Shown here: one piece after another, positions 42,526 through 49,705 of the stretch | Layout of the letters: each line of letters starts with the position of its first letter | Numbering within the stretch: position 1 is the stretch's first letter | Assembly (NCBI RefSeq): GCF_041817755.1 | Contig: NZ_JBGYBX010000044.1 | Coordinates: 1-64,000, forward strand | Reading direction: 5' to 3' | Source of the DNA: Glaesserella sp041817755 | GTDB lineage: Bacteria > Pseudomonadota > Gammaproteobacteria > Enterobacterales > Pasteurellaceae | Length of the DNA: 64,000 nt | The notes under the pieces: generated by a model | Told to the model about the DNA's origin: nothing | Databases searched by the model: none | The model's input: only the letters and a program-made list of their open reading frames with translations | Program-made: the position numbers and the translations under genes

Positions 42526-42616
42526 TATTCGTGAATACAGTTATCCAAAATTTTAGGATAACTGCCGATGTTATTATCATTATAATTTATCCGCAATAAT
42601 TGCTATGGGGTAGATA

Positions 42617-43375
42617 ATGAAACATGAAATTCAAGATAAATTAAAGCATATCAGCCAAGAAGAGCATATTAATTTCCTATTAGCTGTGGAAAGCGGTAGT
42701 CGGGCGTGGGGATTTCCTTCTCCAGATAGTGATTACGATGTGCGGGCGGTTTTTATTCGTCCGCAACAAGCTTATTTATCTATTGAAGAACCGAAATCGA
42801 CGTTTGAATATATTGAAAATCAATGGTTTGATGTTGGCGGATGGGATCTACGCAAGGTATTACAATTATTACGTAAATCCAATGCCGTATTATTAGAATG
42901 GTTTAATTCGCCTATTGTTTATCAACAGCAAGAGGTATTTGTCAAAGATATTTCTCCGCTTTTAAATGAATATTTTCAAGTGGCTCCCATAGTGCATCAT
43001 TATCGTGGTATCGCAAAAAACGCATTATCGCAATTAGATTTAAATCACGAAATAAAATTGAAAAAATGGTTTTATGTATTGCGCCCGTTATTAGCAGCCG
43101 ATTGGGCAGCAAAGAAAAAAACAATTCCGCCAATGAATATTTTTCAACTTTATCTAGATTTGTCGAATACTTTAAAAGCGGAAATTGACGAATTAATCAA
43201 TTTAAAAGCAACACAACCTGAGAGCTATTTACATCAATTATCTTCAACATTAATTCGATTTACTCACGATATATATAACGAAATTGATAATTTGCAAATT
43301 ATTCCTGAAAACAGACCGCTTGCAGTAGAACCTTTGAACGAATTATTTATAAAGACATTAAATAGAATAAGATGA
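42617..43375 (+). CDS. RlaP-type (PF10127-like) nucleotidyltransferase, first copy
   Basis: A 252-residue protein with the DNA-polymerase-beta-type nucleotidyltransferase motif at 26-46: SGSRAWGFPSPDSDYDVRAV. This gives G27-S28 and D39-x-D41 as the metal ligands. A third acid may be D72 or D77 in FDVGGWDLRKVL. The rest is helical. I associate it with the RlaP superfamily, named for links to RNA repair; the substrate is unknown. It overlaps the next gene, a paralogue, by four bases (ATGA). The region looks more AT-rich than neighbouring genes. Confidence 0.78.
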   Translation: MKHEIQDKLKHISQEEHINFLLAVESGSRAWGFPSPDSDYDVRAVFIRPQQAYLSIEEPKSTFEYIENQWFDVGGWDLRKVLQLLRKSNAVLLEWFNSPIVYQQQEVFVKDISPLLNEYFQVAPIVHHYRGIAKNALSQLDLNHEIKLKKWFYVLRPLLAADWAAKKKTIPPMNIFQLYLDLSNTLKAEIDELINLKATQPESYLHQLSSTLIRFTHDIYNEIDNLQIIPENRPLAVEPLNELFIKTLNRIR

Positions 43376-44436
43376 ACTTAACGATTCAAGATTTAAAAGA
43401 TCAAAATCTGATTTTATTTGAAGTGATTTCAGGTAGCCGTGCTTATGGGCTTGATTTACCACATTCAGATACGGATATTCGAGGAGTATTTTATTTGCCG
43501 GATAATGCGTTATATGGTTTGAATTATATTCCGCAAGTTAATAATGAAACAAATGATGAAGTTTATTTTGAACTTGGGAGATTTGTTGAATTATTACTAC
43601 AAAATAATCCTAACGTGTTGGAATTGTTAGCTTCACCAGAGCATTGCATATTATATCGACATCCACTTATGGATTTATTAAAGAGTGATTATTTTATTTC
43701 TAAGCAATGTCAGCAAAGTTTTGCAGGATATGCCTTTGGACAAATAAAAAAAGCTCGTGGGTTAAATAAAAAAATTGTTAATCCTATTCCTAAAGAGAAA
43801 AAAAGCTTATTAGAATTTTGTTTTGTTCTTGAACAAGATAAATCCATTCCATTAAATAAGTGGTTGGTTGACTCAAATTTAAACCAAAAACAGCTTGGAT
43901 TAGTTGCGATAGAACATGCTAAAAATCTTTATGCGGTATTTTTAGACCGAGATTGTCAGTTGGGTTATCAAGGCGTGATGAAGAATGAAGAAGATTCGGT
44001 TATCCTGAAAAGTCGGGTTGAGAAAGGCTTATCACCGGTGACTTATTTGATCTTTAATCAAGAAGGCTTTAGCAGCTATTGCCGAGATTACCAGTCTTAT
44101 TGGCAGTGGGTGGAAGAACGAAATGAAGAGCGTTACAACAATAACCAAGCGCATGGTCAACAGTATGATTCAAAAAACGTAATGCATACTTTCCGTTTAT
44201 TAGAAACGGCAAAAGAGATTGCATTATATGGTGAAATTCGTGTTCACCGACCAAATAGAGAGGCGCTATTGGCAATCCGTCGCGGTGAATTTACTTATGA
44301 AGAACTGATTTTGCGATCGGAGCAACTCATGGCGGAAATTGAAGTACTGTTTGCTCAATCCGATTTACCTGAACGTGCAGATCGTGAACAAGCAATACAG
44401 GCTCTGGTTGCAATCCGCCGGCAATTATATCGATGA
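43372..44436 (+). CDS. RlaP-type (PF10127-like) nucleotidyltransferase, second copy
   Basis: A 354-residue paralogue of the preceding gene. The motif at 20-40 is SGSRAYGLDLPHSDTDIRGVF, with G21-S22 and D33-x-D35. The third acid is perhaps E67 in VYFELGRFVELLL. It has about 100 extra C-terminal residues, with HTFRLLETAKEIALYGEIRVH, which could carry nucleic-acid or partner contacts. ATGA overlap with the first copy implies equimolar synthesis and possibly a heterodimer. The next gene, tcdA, starts seven bases later. Confidence 0.78.
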   Translation: MNLTIQDLKDQNLILFEVISGSRAYGLDLPHSDTDIRGVFYLPDNALYGLNYIPQVNNETNDEVYFELGRFVELLLQNNPNVLELLASPEHCILYRHPLMDLLKSDYFISKQCQQSFAGYAFGQIKKARGLNKKIVNPIPKEKKSLLEFCFVLEQDKSIPLNKWLVDSNLNQKQLGLVAIEHAKNLYAVFLDRDCQLGYQGVMKNEEDSVILKSRVEKGLSPVTYLIFNQEGFSSYCRDYQSYWQWVEERNEERYNNNQAHGQQYDSKNVMHTFRLLETAKEIALYGEIRVHRPNREALLAIRRGEFTYEELILRSEQLMAEIEVLFAQSDLPERADREQAIQALVAIRRQLYR

Positions 44437-44443
44437 GAATAAC

Positions 44444-45205
44444 ATGACAAGAACAGATAACTACGAACAACGTTTTGGCGGAATCGGTCGCCTTTATACG
44501 CCTGAAGGATTAGCAAAGCTACGTCAATCGCATGTGTGTGTGATTGGTATCGGCGGTGTTGGCTCTTGGGCGGTGGAAGCTTTGGCGCGTTCAGGCGTGG
44601 GGAAACTTACCTTGATTGATATGGATGATATTTGTGTCACTAATATCAACCGTCAAATTCATGCAATGTCAGGCGAAATCGGAAAACTGAAAACCGAAGT
44701 AATGCAAGAGCGTATTGCCAAAATCAACCCTGAATGTGAAGTCACGATCATTGATGATTTTCTCACGCAAGATAATTTGAGTGACTATCTGCTGCGTGGT
44801 TATGATTATGTGATTGATGCGATTGACAGTGTGAAAGTCAAAGCGGCGTTAATCGCTTTTTGTAAGCGTCATAAAATTAAAATAATTACCACGGGCGGTG
44901 CAGGCGGGCAAACGGATCCGACCCAAATTCAGATCACCGATTTAAGCAAGACCATTCAAGATCCGCTGGCTTCAAAAGTGCGCAGCTTGTTACGCAAAGA
45001 GTATAACTTCAGCCAAAACCCGAAGCGTAAATTTGGAATTGATTGTGTGTTTTCAACTCAGCCGTTAATTTTTCCGAAAATGAGCGAAGGTTGTGAAGTA
45101 TCTGCTACGATGAACTGCGCCAATGGTTTTGGGGCGGCAACGATGGTGACGGCAACCTTTGGTTTTTTTGCCGTCAGCCGTGTTATTGAGAAATTACTGC
45201 GCTAA
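44444..45205 (+). CDS. tcdA: tRNA threonylcarbamoyladenosine dehydratase TcdA (CsdL)
   Basis: A 253-residue E1-like ATP-dependent enzyme that cyclises t6A37 in tRNA to ct6A. Motifs: YEQRFGGIGRLYTPEGLAKL, the nucleotide loop VIGIGGVGSWAVEALARSGV, and DMDDICVTNINRQIHA. The ATG at 44444 starts at the family N-terminus; an in-frame extension upstream lies inside the previous gene. csdA and csdE are not adjacent. It may be co-transcribed with the two nucleotidyltransferases. Confidence 0.92.
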   Translation: MTRTDNYEQRFGGIGRLYTPEGLAKLRQSHVCVIGIGGVGSWAVEALARSGVGKLTLIDMDDICVTNINRQIHAMSGEIGKLKTEVMQERIAKINPECEVTIIDDFLTQDNLSDYLLRGYDYVIDAIDSVKVKAALIAFCKRHKIKIITTGGAGGQTDPTQIQITDLSKTIQDPLASKVRSLLRKEYNFSQNPKRKFGIDCVFSTQPLIFPKMSEGCEVSATMNCANGFGAATMVTATFGFFAVSRVIEKLLR

Positions 45206-45230
45206 TTTTGCAAATTTTTACGCAAAACAG

Positions 45231-45239
45231 ACCGCTTGT
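45231..45239 (-). repeat. DNA uptake sequence just upstream of the PurR box
   Basis: Exact ACCGCTTGT between tcdA and the amidohydrolase control region, preceded by TTTTGCAAATTTTT. Confidence 0.75.
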
Positions 45240-45243
45240 TTAA

Positions 45244-45259
45244 AAGCAAACGTTTGCAT
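45244..45259. promoter_or_regulatory. PurR-type operator
   Basis: AAGCAAACGTTTGCAT matches the PurR consensus ACGCAAACGTTTGCGT at 14 of 16 positions, with an intact AAACGTTT centre. It covers the -35 element of the promoter below. PurR with hypoxanthine or guanine would block that promoter. E. coli codBA is likewise PurR-regulated. Confidence 0.8.
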
Positions 45260-45282
45260 TTTTACGACAGAAAACTTATACT
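45254..45282 (+). promoter_or_regulatory. Promoter of the leader-amidohydrolase unit
   Basis: TTGCAT (45254-45259), 17-base spacer, TATACT (45277-45282). Transcription would start near 45289, giving a leader of about 180 bases. Confidence 0.65.
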
Positions 45283-45310
45283 ACACGCCTAGTGCCAAAA
45301 GGAACTAGAC

Positions 45311-45424
45311 ATGCAGTACCAAACATATTTTACAAAATCGAAAAAGTATTCTCAGTCAAGCCTTGTTCAACCACGAGGTTTGACTCTTTTTTTATTCATT
45401 TCAAATCAAGATCCCAATAGTTAG
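45311..45424 (+). CDS. Putative 37-residue leader peptide (pyrL-like)
   Basis: ATG at 45311 with AGGA seven bases upstream, in the loop of a small hairpin (CTAGT/ACTAG, 45289-45308). The peptide begins MQYQTYFTKSKKYSQ and ends GLTLFLFISNQDPNS, with the stop TAG at 45422-45424. It reads through hairpin 45355-45384 and the T-rich stretch TCTTTTTTTATTC. It stops in the loop/3' arm of the terminator at 45408-45437. In E. coli pyrBI a leader peptide gene runs into the attenuator in the same way, so that a ribosome close behind RNA polymerase prevents termination when UTP is low. No similarity to PyrL in sequence is claimed. Confidence 0.65.
   Translation: MQYQTYFTKSKKYSQSSLVQPRGLTLFLFISNQDPNS
45355..45397 (+). 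promoter_or_regulatory. Pause hairpin (or first terminator) in the leader
   Basis: GTCAAGCCT / AGGTTTGAC nine-base-pair stem (one G-U) with a 12-base loop, followed by TCTTTTTTTATTC. By position it corresponds to the UTP-sensitive pause region of pyrBI. The U-run is long enough that it might itself terminate. Confidence 0.65.
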
Positions 45425-45437
45425 GGATCTTTTTTTT
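45408..45437 (+). terminator. Intrinsic terminator (attenuator) before the amidohydrolase gene
   Basis: AAGATCCC AATAGTTA GGGATCTT then TTTTTT. The stem is perfect over eight base pairs. The leader ORF stop codon lies at 45422-45424, within it. Confidence 0.88.
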
Positions 45438-45469
45438 GCCTAAAATTTGCGTAAGAGGATAAATAAACA

Positions 45470-46459
45470 ATGAGTCAGTTAATTCGTACACTAAAAAGCC
45501 ATATTCGTGATGAGGTCATTAAAAAAGGCGGGTGGGTCAATTCTCATGCACATGCGGATCGTGCATTTACCATGACACCTGAGAAAATTAAAATTTACCA
45601 AGAAGCCAATTTGCAACAAAAATGGGATTTAGTGGATGAAGTGAAACGGAATTCGACGGTGGAAGATTATTACCGCCGTTTCAGCCAAGCGATTGAGCTG
45701 ATGATTTCACAAGGGGTGACTGCATTCGGCACCTTTGTCGATATCGACCAAGTTTGTGAAGACCGTGCGATCTTAGCCGCCCATAAAGCCCGTGAGGTGT
45801 ATAAAAACGACATTATTTTAAAATTTGCCAATCAAACGCTGAAAGGAGTGATTGAGCCGAATGCACGGAGATGGTTTGATATCGGTTCGGAGATGGTCGA
45901 TATGATTGGCGGTTTGCCGTATCGTGATGAATTGGACTATGGCAAGGGGCTGGAAGCGATGGATATTTTGATGGAAAAGGCAAAATCCCAAGGCAAAATG
46001 TTACATGTCCACGTTGATCAATTTAACAGCCAAAAAGAGAAAGAAACGGAACAGCTTTGCGATAAATCGTTAGAGCACGGTATGCAAGGGCGGGTTGTTG
46101 CGATTCACGGCATTTCGATTGGTGCACATCCGAGAGAATACCGCCAAATGCTGTATAAAAAAATGAAAGCGGTGGATATGATGATGATTGCCTGCCCGAT
46201 GGCGTGGATTGACAGCCCGCGTAAAGATGAAGTATTACCGTTTCATAATGCCTTAACGCCCGCCGATGAAATGATCCCGGAAGGGATTACCGTGGCAATC
46301 GGGACGGATAATATTTGTGACTATATGGTTCCTCTCTGTGAAGGCGATATGTGGCAAGAGTTGAGCTTATTGTCTGCAGGCTGCCGTTTTACCAACTTGG
46401 AAGAAATGGCAAATATCGCCAGTATTAACGGGCGTAAGGTGTTAGGGTTAACTGCGTAA
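45470..46459 (+). CDS. Amidohydrolase-superfamily protein related to cytosine deaminase
   Basis: A 329-residue metal-dependent hydrolase. Metal ligands are visible: WVNSHAHADRAF (HxH), LHVHVDQFNS (His), VAIHGISIGAH (His) and AIGTDNICDYM (Asp). In E. coli CodA the third site reads HCDE, whose Glu is the proton shuttle for deamination. Here I align HVDQ, so that residue is Gln. The protein is about 100 residues shorter than CodA, mainly at the C-terminus. Control by a PurR box and a pyrBI-like attenuator suggests a nucleobase-related role, but the altered residue makes cytosine deamination uncertain. Confidence 0.72.
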   Translation: MSQLIRTLKSHIRDEVIKKGGWVNSHAHADRAFTMTPEKIKIYQEANLQQKWDLVDEVKRNSTVEDYYRRFSQAIELMISQGVTAFGTFVDIDQVCEDRAILAAHKAREVYKNDIILKFANQTLKGVIEPNARRWFDIGSEMVDMIGGLPYRDELDYGKGLEAMDILMEKAKSQGKMLHVHVDQFNSQKEKETEQLCDKSLEHGMQGRVVAIHGISIGAHPREYRQMLYKKMKAVDMMMIACPMAWIDSPRKDEVLPFHNALTPADEMIPEGITVAIGTDNICDYMVPLCEGDMWQELSLLSAGCRFTNLEEMANIASINGRKVLGLTA

Positions 46460-46471
46460 TCCGTGAAAGTA

Positions 46472-46517
46472 ACAAGCGGTGCGATCTGCAAATTATTTTG
46501 CAGATCGCACCGCTTGT
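46472..46517. terminator. Perfect 21-bp inverted uptake-sequence pair
   Basis: Uptake cores at 46472-46480 and 46509-46517 end a perfect 21-base-pair inverted repeat with loop TTAT. The arms continue from the core with GCGATCTGCAAA. It lies between the convergent amidohydrolase gene and deoD, so it probably terminates both. Confidence 0.88.
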
Positions 46518-46560
46518 CGTTGAATAGCACGTAAAATAATATTCAACGTTATTTTGTAAA

Positions 46561-47277
46561 TTAGGCTTTATCACCGATAAGAACGGATTCCAATGCAATT
46601 TCAATCATATCATTGAAAGTTAATTGACGTTCTTCTGCCGTGGTTTGTTCGTGAGTGCGAATGTGATCCGAAACGGTACAGATAGTTAATGCTTTGGCAC
46701 CGAATTCTGCGGCAACGCCGTAAATCCCTGCGGCTTCCATTTCAACCCCTAAAATGCCGTATTTTTCCATCACATCAAACATAGACGGATCCGGTGTGTA
46801 GAAAAGATCGGCGGAGAATAAGTTGCCGACACGGACATCTACGCCTTTTTCTTTTGCCGCTTGAACAGCCGCTGCCGTCATATCAAAATCGGCAATTGCC
46901 GCAAAGTCGTGATCTTTAAAACGCATACGGTTGACTTTTGAATCCGTACAAGCACCAACACCGATAACGACTTCACGTAATTTCACGTCTTGGCGAACCG
47001 CTCCGCAAGAACCGACACGGATGATTTTTTTCACGCCGTATTCAGTGATTAACTCTTTGGCATAAATAGAGCAAGACGGGATACCCATACCGTGTCCCAT
47101 TACAGAAATACGGCGCCCCTTATAAGTTCCGGTATAACCGAACATATTGCGTACATTCGTTACTTGTTCTGCGTTTTCTAAGAAAGTTTCAGCGATATAT
47201 TTCGCACGAAGCGGATCGCCCGGCATTAAAACGACATCGGCAAATGCACCGGCAGGTGCGTTAATATGTGGAGTCAT
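46561..47277 (-). CDS. deoD: Purine nucleoside phosphorylase DeoD
   Basis: A 238-residue hexameric PNP, splitting purine (deoxy)ribonucleosides to base and ribose 1-phosphate. Motifs: PLRAKYIAETFLENAEQVTN, MGHGMGIPSCSIYAKEL, RVGSCGAVRQDVKL, GVEMEAAGIYGVAAEFGAKA and the catalytic Asp in TVSDHIRTHE. Thirty bases downstream of deoC in nupC-deoC-deoD. Confidence 0.97.
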   Translation of the reverse strand: MTPHINAPAGAFADVVLMPGDPLRAKYIAETFLENAEQVTNVRNMFGYTGTYKGRRISVMGHGMGIPSCSIYAKELITEYGVKKIIRVGSCGAVRQDVKLREVVIGVGACTDSKVNRMRFKDHDFAAIADFDMTAAAVQAAKEKGVDVRVGNLFSADLFYTPDPSMFDVMEKYGILGVEMEAAGIYGVAAEFGAKALTICTVSDHIRTHEQTTAEERQLTFNDMIEIALESVLIGDKA

Positions 47278-47307
47278 GTTATGTTCCTCTTAGTTAGAAT
47301 GGAGAGA

Positions 47308-48087
47308 TTAATATCCCGTTACGTTTTGATTTACTTGCTCATCCTTTAAGGTTGCAAGCAAATTTGCTAATAAACTGGAGGCGCCAAAGCGGAAATGCGC
47401 TTGGTTGATCCAATCTTTTCCTAAAATTTCAGCACTCAAGGCAAGATATTGTTGCGCTTCTTCGGTGGTTTTGACGCCGCCGGCCGCTTTAAAGCCGACT
47501 TTATCCGCAACACCTAAATCACGAATCGTTTCAAGCATAATACGTGCAGATTCAAGCGTCGCATTAACAGGCACTTTACCTGTTGAGGTTTTGATAAAAT
47601 CCGCTCCCGCTTTAATCGAAATTTCACTGGCTTGACGGATTAATTCAGGTGTTTTTAATTCACCCGATTCAATAATGACTTTTAAAGCAACATTAGCTTG
47701 AGTACAAACCGCTTTACACTGTTTGACCAATTCGAATCCTACTTTCTCATTGCCGGCGATTAAGGCTCGGTATGGAAAAACTACATCTACTTCATCGGCT
47801 CCGTAAGCCACTGCCGCTTTGGTTTCGGCAACGGCAATGTCGATATCATCGTGACCGTGAGGGAAATTGGTTACTGTAGCAATTTTCACTTGTGGCGTAC
47901 CTTGCGCTTTTAACGCTTTACGTGCAATAGGGACAAAACGTGGGTAAACACACACTGCTGCCGGCGTACCGAATTCGGTTTTACCTTGTTGGCATAACGC
48001 AATAACTTTGTCATCTGTGTCATTATCGTTTAATGTAGTTAAATCCATTAAAGATAAGGCTTGTTGTGCGATTTGTTTCAAATTCAT
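47308..48087 (-). CDS. deoC: Deoxyribose-phosphate aldolase
   Basis: A 259-residue class I aldolase cleaving deoxyribose 5-phosphate to glyceraldehyde 3-phosphate and acetaldehyde. LMDLTTLNDNDTDDKV at the N-terminus, then VDVVFPYRALIAGN, VIIESGELK, the Schiff-base lysine in ADFIKTSTGKVP (about residue 167), and the proton-relay lysine in GFKAAGGVKT. AAGGAG lies six bases upstream. A LacI-type operator candidate precedes it. Confidence 0.96.
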   Translation of the reverse strand: MNLKQIAQQALSLMDLTTLNDNDTDDKVIALCQQGKTEFGTPAAVCVYPRFVPIARKALKAQGTPQVKIATVTNFPHGHDDIDIAVAETKAAVAYGADEVDVVFPYRALIAGNEKVGFELVKQCKAVCTQANVALKVIIESGELKTPELIRQASEISIKAGADFIKTSTGKVPVNATLESARIMLETIRDLGVADKVGFKAAGGVKTTEEAQQYLALSAEILGKDWINQAHFRFGASSLLANLLATLKDEQVNQNVTGY

Positions 48088-48102
48088 GGTTACTCCTTAT
48101 AA

Positions 48103-48118
48103 ACGCAATCGTTTAACT
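48103..48118. promoter_or_regulatory. LacI-family operator candidate upstream of deoC
   Basis: ACGCAATCGTTTAACT matches the PurR consensus at 12 of 16 positions and contains the inverted repeat AAACG-CAAT-CGTTT, counting two upstream bases. PurR, or a CytR-like regulator, is possible. Confidence 0.45.
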
Positions 48119-48131
48119 TGGCTATAAACGA

Positions 48132-48158
48132 CAACACCACAGTTTCCTGTGGTGTTGA
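48132..48158 (-). terminator. Hairpin between nupC and deoC
   Basis: CAACACCACAG / CTGTGGTGTTG 11-base-pair stem with a four-base loop. Little T follows on the minus strand, so it may be a partial terminator or a processing/stabilising hairpin that sets the nupC to deoCD ratio. Confidence 0.5.
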
Positions 48159-48175
48159 GAATGTGTTTTTATCGA

Positions 48176-49447
48176 TTACAATACGGCGCCGCCGATACCG
48201 ATAAATAAACCTGCAATGGCCGCACTCATTAAGTTGGAGAGTGTACCCGCCGCAACGGCTTTGATTCCCATGCGCGCTACGTCACTACGACGATTCGGTG
48301 CCATACCGCCTAAACCGCCGATAAGGATAGCAATAGAACTCAAGTTTGCAAAGCCACAAAGTGCAAAGGTGATGATCGCAATCGTTTTTTCACCTAATAC
48401 GACCGGCGCACTTTCCGGTTTTAAGTAGTTGGCAAAATCGGCATAAGCAACGAATTCGTTTACGACCAGTTTTTGTCCGATTAACGAACCGGCTACTTGT
48501 GCTTCGGCTCCCCAAGGTACGCCGATAATCCAAGCAAGCGGTTGGAAAACATAACCTAATAAAGATTGTAATGTAACGCCTTCGAAGCCGACTAAGCCAC
48601 CAACCCAACCGATAAAGCCGTTTAACATAGCAATTAATGCAATAAACGCTAATAGCATTGCACCGACATTCATGACAAGTTGTAAACCGGAGAATGCACC
48701 GACTGCCGCCGCTTCAATGACATTGGCCGGTTTGTCATCCATATCGTCTTCACTTAACTCATCTTTAAACGATTCTGTTTGCGGGTGTAGAATTTTGGCA
48801 AAGAGCAAACCGCCCGGCGCTGCCATAAATGATGCTGCGATTAAGTACGGAAGCGGAACCCCCATACCGGCATAACCAATCATTACCGCGCCGGCGACGG
48901 AGGCTAAACCACCACACATAACGGCAAACAATTCAGAGTCCGTCATTGATTTGATATATGGTTTCACCAATAACGGGGCTTCGGTTTGACCGACAAAGAT
49001 ATTTGCCGCCGCAGACATAGATTCTGCTTTTGATGTACCTAATGCTTTTTGTAACGCACCACCAAGGAGCTTGATGACAAGTTGCATAATACCAAGGTAG
49101 TAGAGAACGGAAATTAATGCGGAGAAGAAAATAATCGGTGGAAGCACACGCAGAGCAAAGACGAAACCGCCGCCACCGAATACTTCAAACATCTTATCAC
49201 TGACTAAACCGCCAAATAAGAAACTGATACCGTCATTACCGTAGTTAATCACGGCGCTGACCCCTTTTGATGCGGCAAGCAAAGCATCGCGTCCAGCCGG
49301 GATATAGAGAATAATAGCGCCGATACCGATTTGAATTGCTAGCGCACCGAAAACGGTACGATAGTTAATTGCTTTTTTATTGTTGGATAACAAGAACGCA
49401 ATTAAAAGGAGTACAACAATGCCTAGAAGGCTCATAAATGTATCCAT
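48176..49447 (-). CDS. nupC: NupC-family concentrative nucleoside transporter
   Basis: A 423-residue, roughly ten-segment nucleoside:cation symporter. Typical CNT motifs: IFVGQTEAPLLVKPYIKSMT (substrate-binding GQTEAP) and FANLSSIAILIGGLGGMAPN. The ATG at 49447 (MDTFMSLLGIVVLLL) has GAGG eight bases upstream; an earlier in-frame start has no such signal. Followed by deoC and deoD: import, phosphorolysis and sugar catabolism in one direction. Confidence 0.93.
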   Translation of the reverse strand: MDTFMSLLGIVVLLLIAFLLSNNKKAINYRTVFGALAIQIGIGAIILYIPAGRDALLAASKGVSAVINYGNDGISFLFGGLVSDKMFEVFGGGGFVFALRVLPPIIFFSALISVLYYLGIMQLVIKLLGGALQKALGTSKAESMSAAANIFVGQTEAPLLVKPYIKSMTDSELFAVMCGGLASVAGAVMIGYAGMGVPLPYLIAASFMAAPGGLLFAKILHPQTESFKDELSEDDMDDKPANVIEAAAVGAFSGLQLVMNVGAMLLAFIALIAMLNGFIGWVGGLVGFEGVTLQSLLGYVFQPLAWIIGVPWGAEAQVAGSLIGQKLVVNEFVAYADFANYLKPESAPVVLGEKTIAIITFALCGFANLSSIAILIGGLGGMAPNRRSDVARMGIKAVAAGTLSNLMSAAIAGLFIGIGGAVL

Positions 49448-49601
49448 TTTTACAACCTCGAAAAAGTTTAACAGAAAATTGATTGCCAAATAAGAACACC
49501 GCAGCAACCATGAAAAAGGGTGTTTATGATACCGCCTTTTTTTGTCAAAATCTTCAAAATTTTATAGTTATATCAGTATTATGGCAGGCAAAGATAAAAA
49601 A

Positions 49602-49617
49602 TTTGATCTACCTCTCA
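49602..49617. promoter_or_regulatory. Candidate CRP site between nupC and nanE
   Basis: TTTGA-TCTACC-TCTCA matches TGTGA-N6-TCACA at eight of ten positions and sits in the divergent promoter region. It could serve either nupC or nanE, both of which are catabolite-controlled in relatives. Confidence 0.4.
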
Positions 49618-49705
49618 CTTTTAAGCGGTATTTATTGATTTGTGCATTTAACAGGATTATTCTTTGGAGTAAATCTTCTTTTTTATAATAAATTGTGGAG
49701 TCATT

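Noticed and set aside
42540..42563. CAGTTATCC / GGATAACTG hairpin after uup
   Set aside because: No T-run follows and the stem is AT-rich; termination is possible but not supported enough to list as a terminator.
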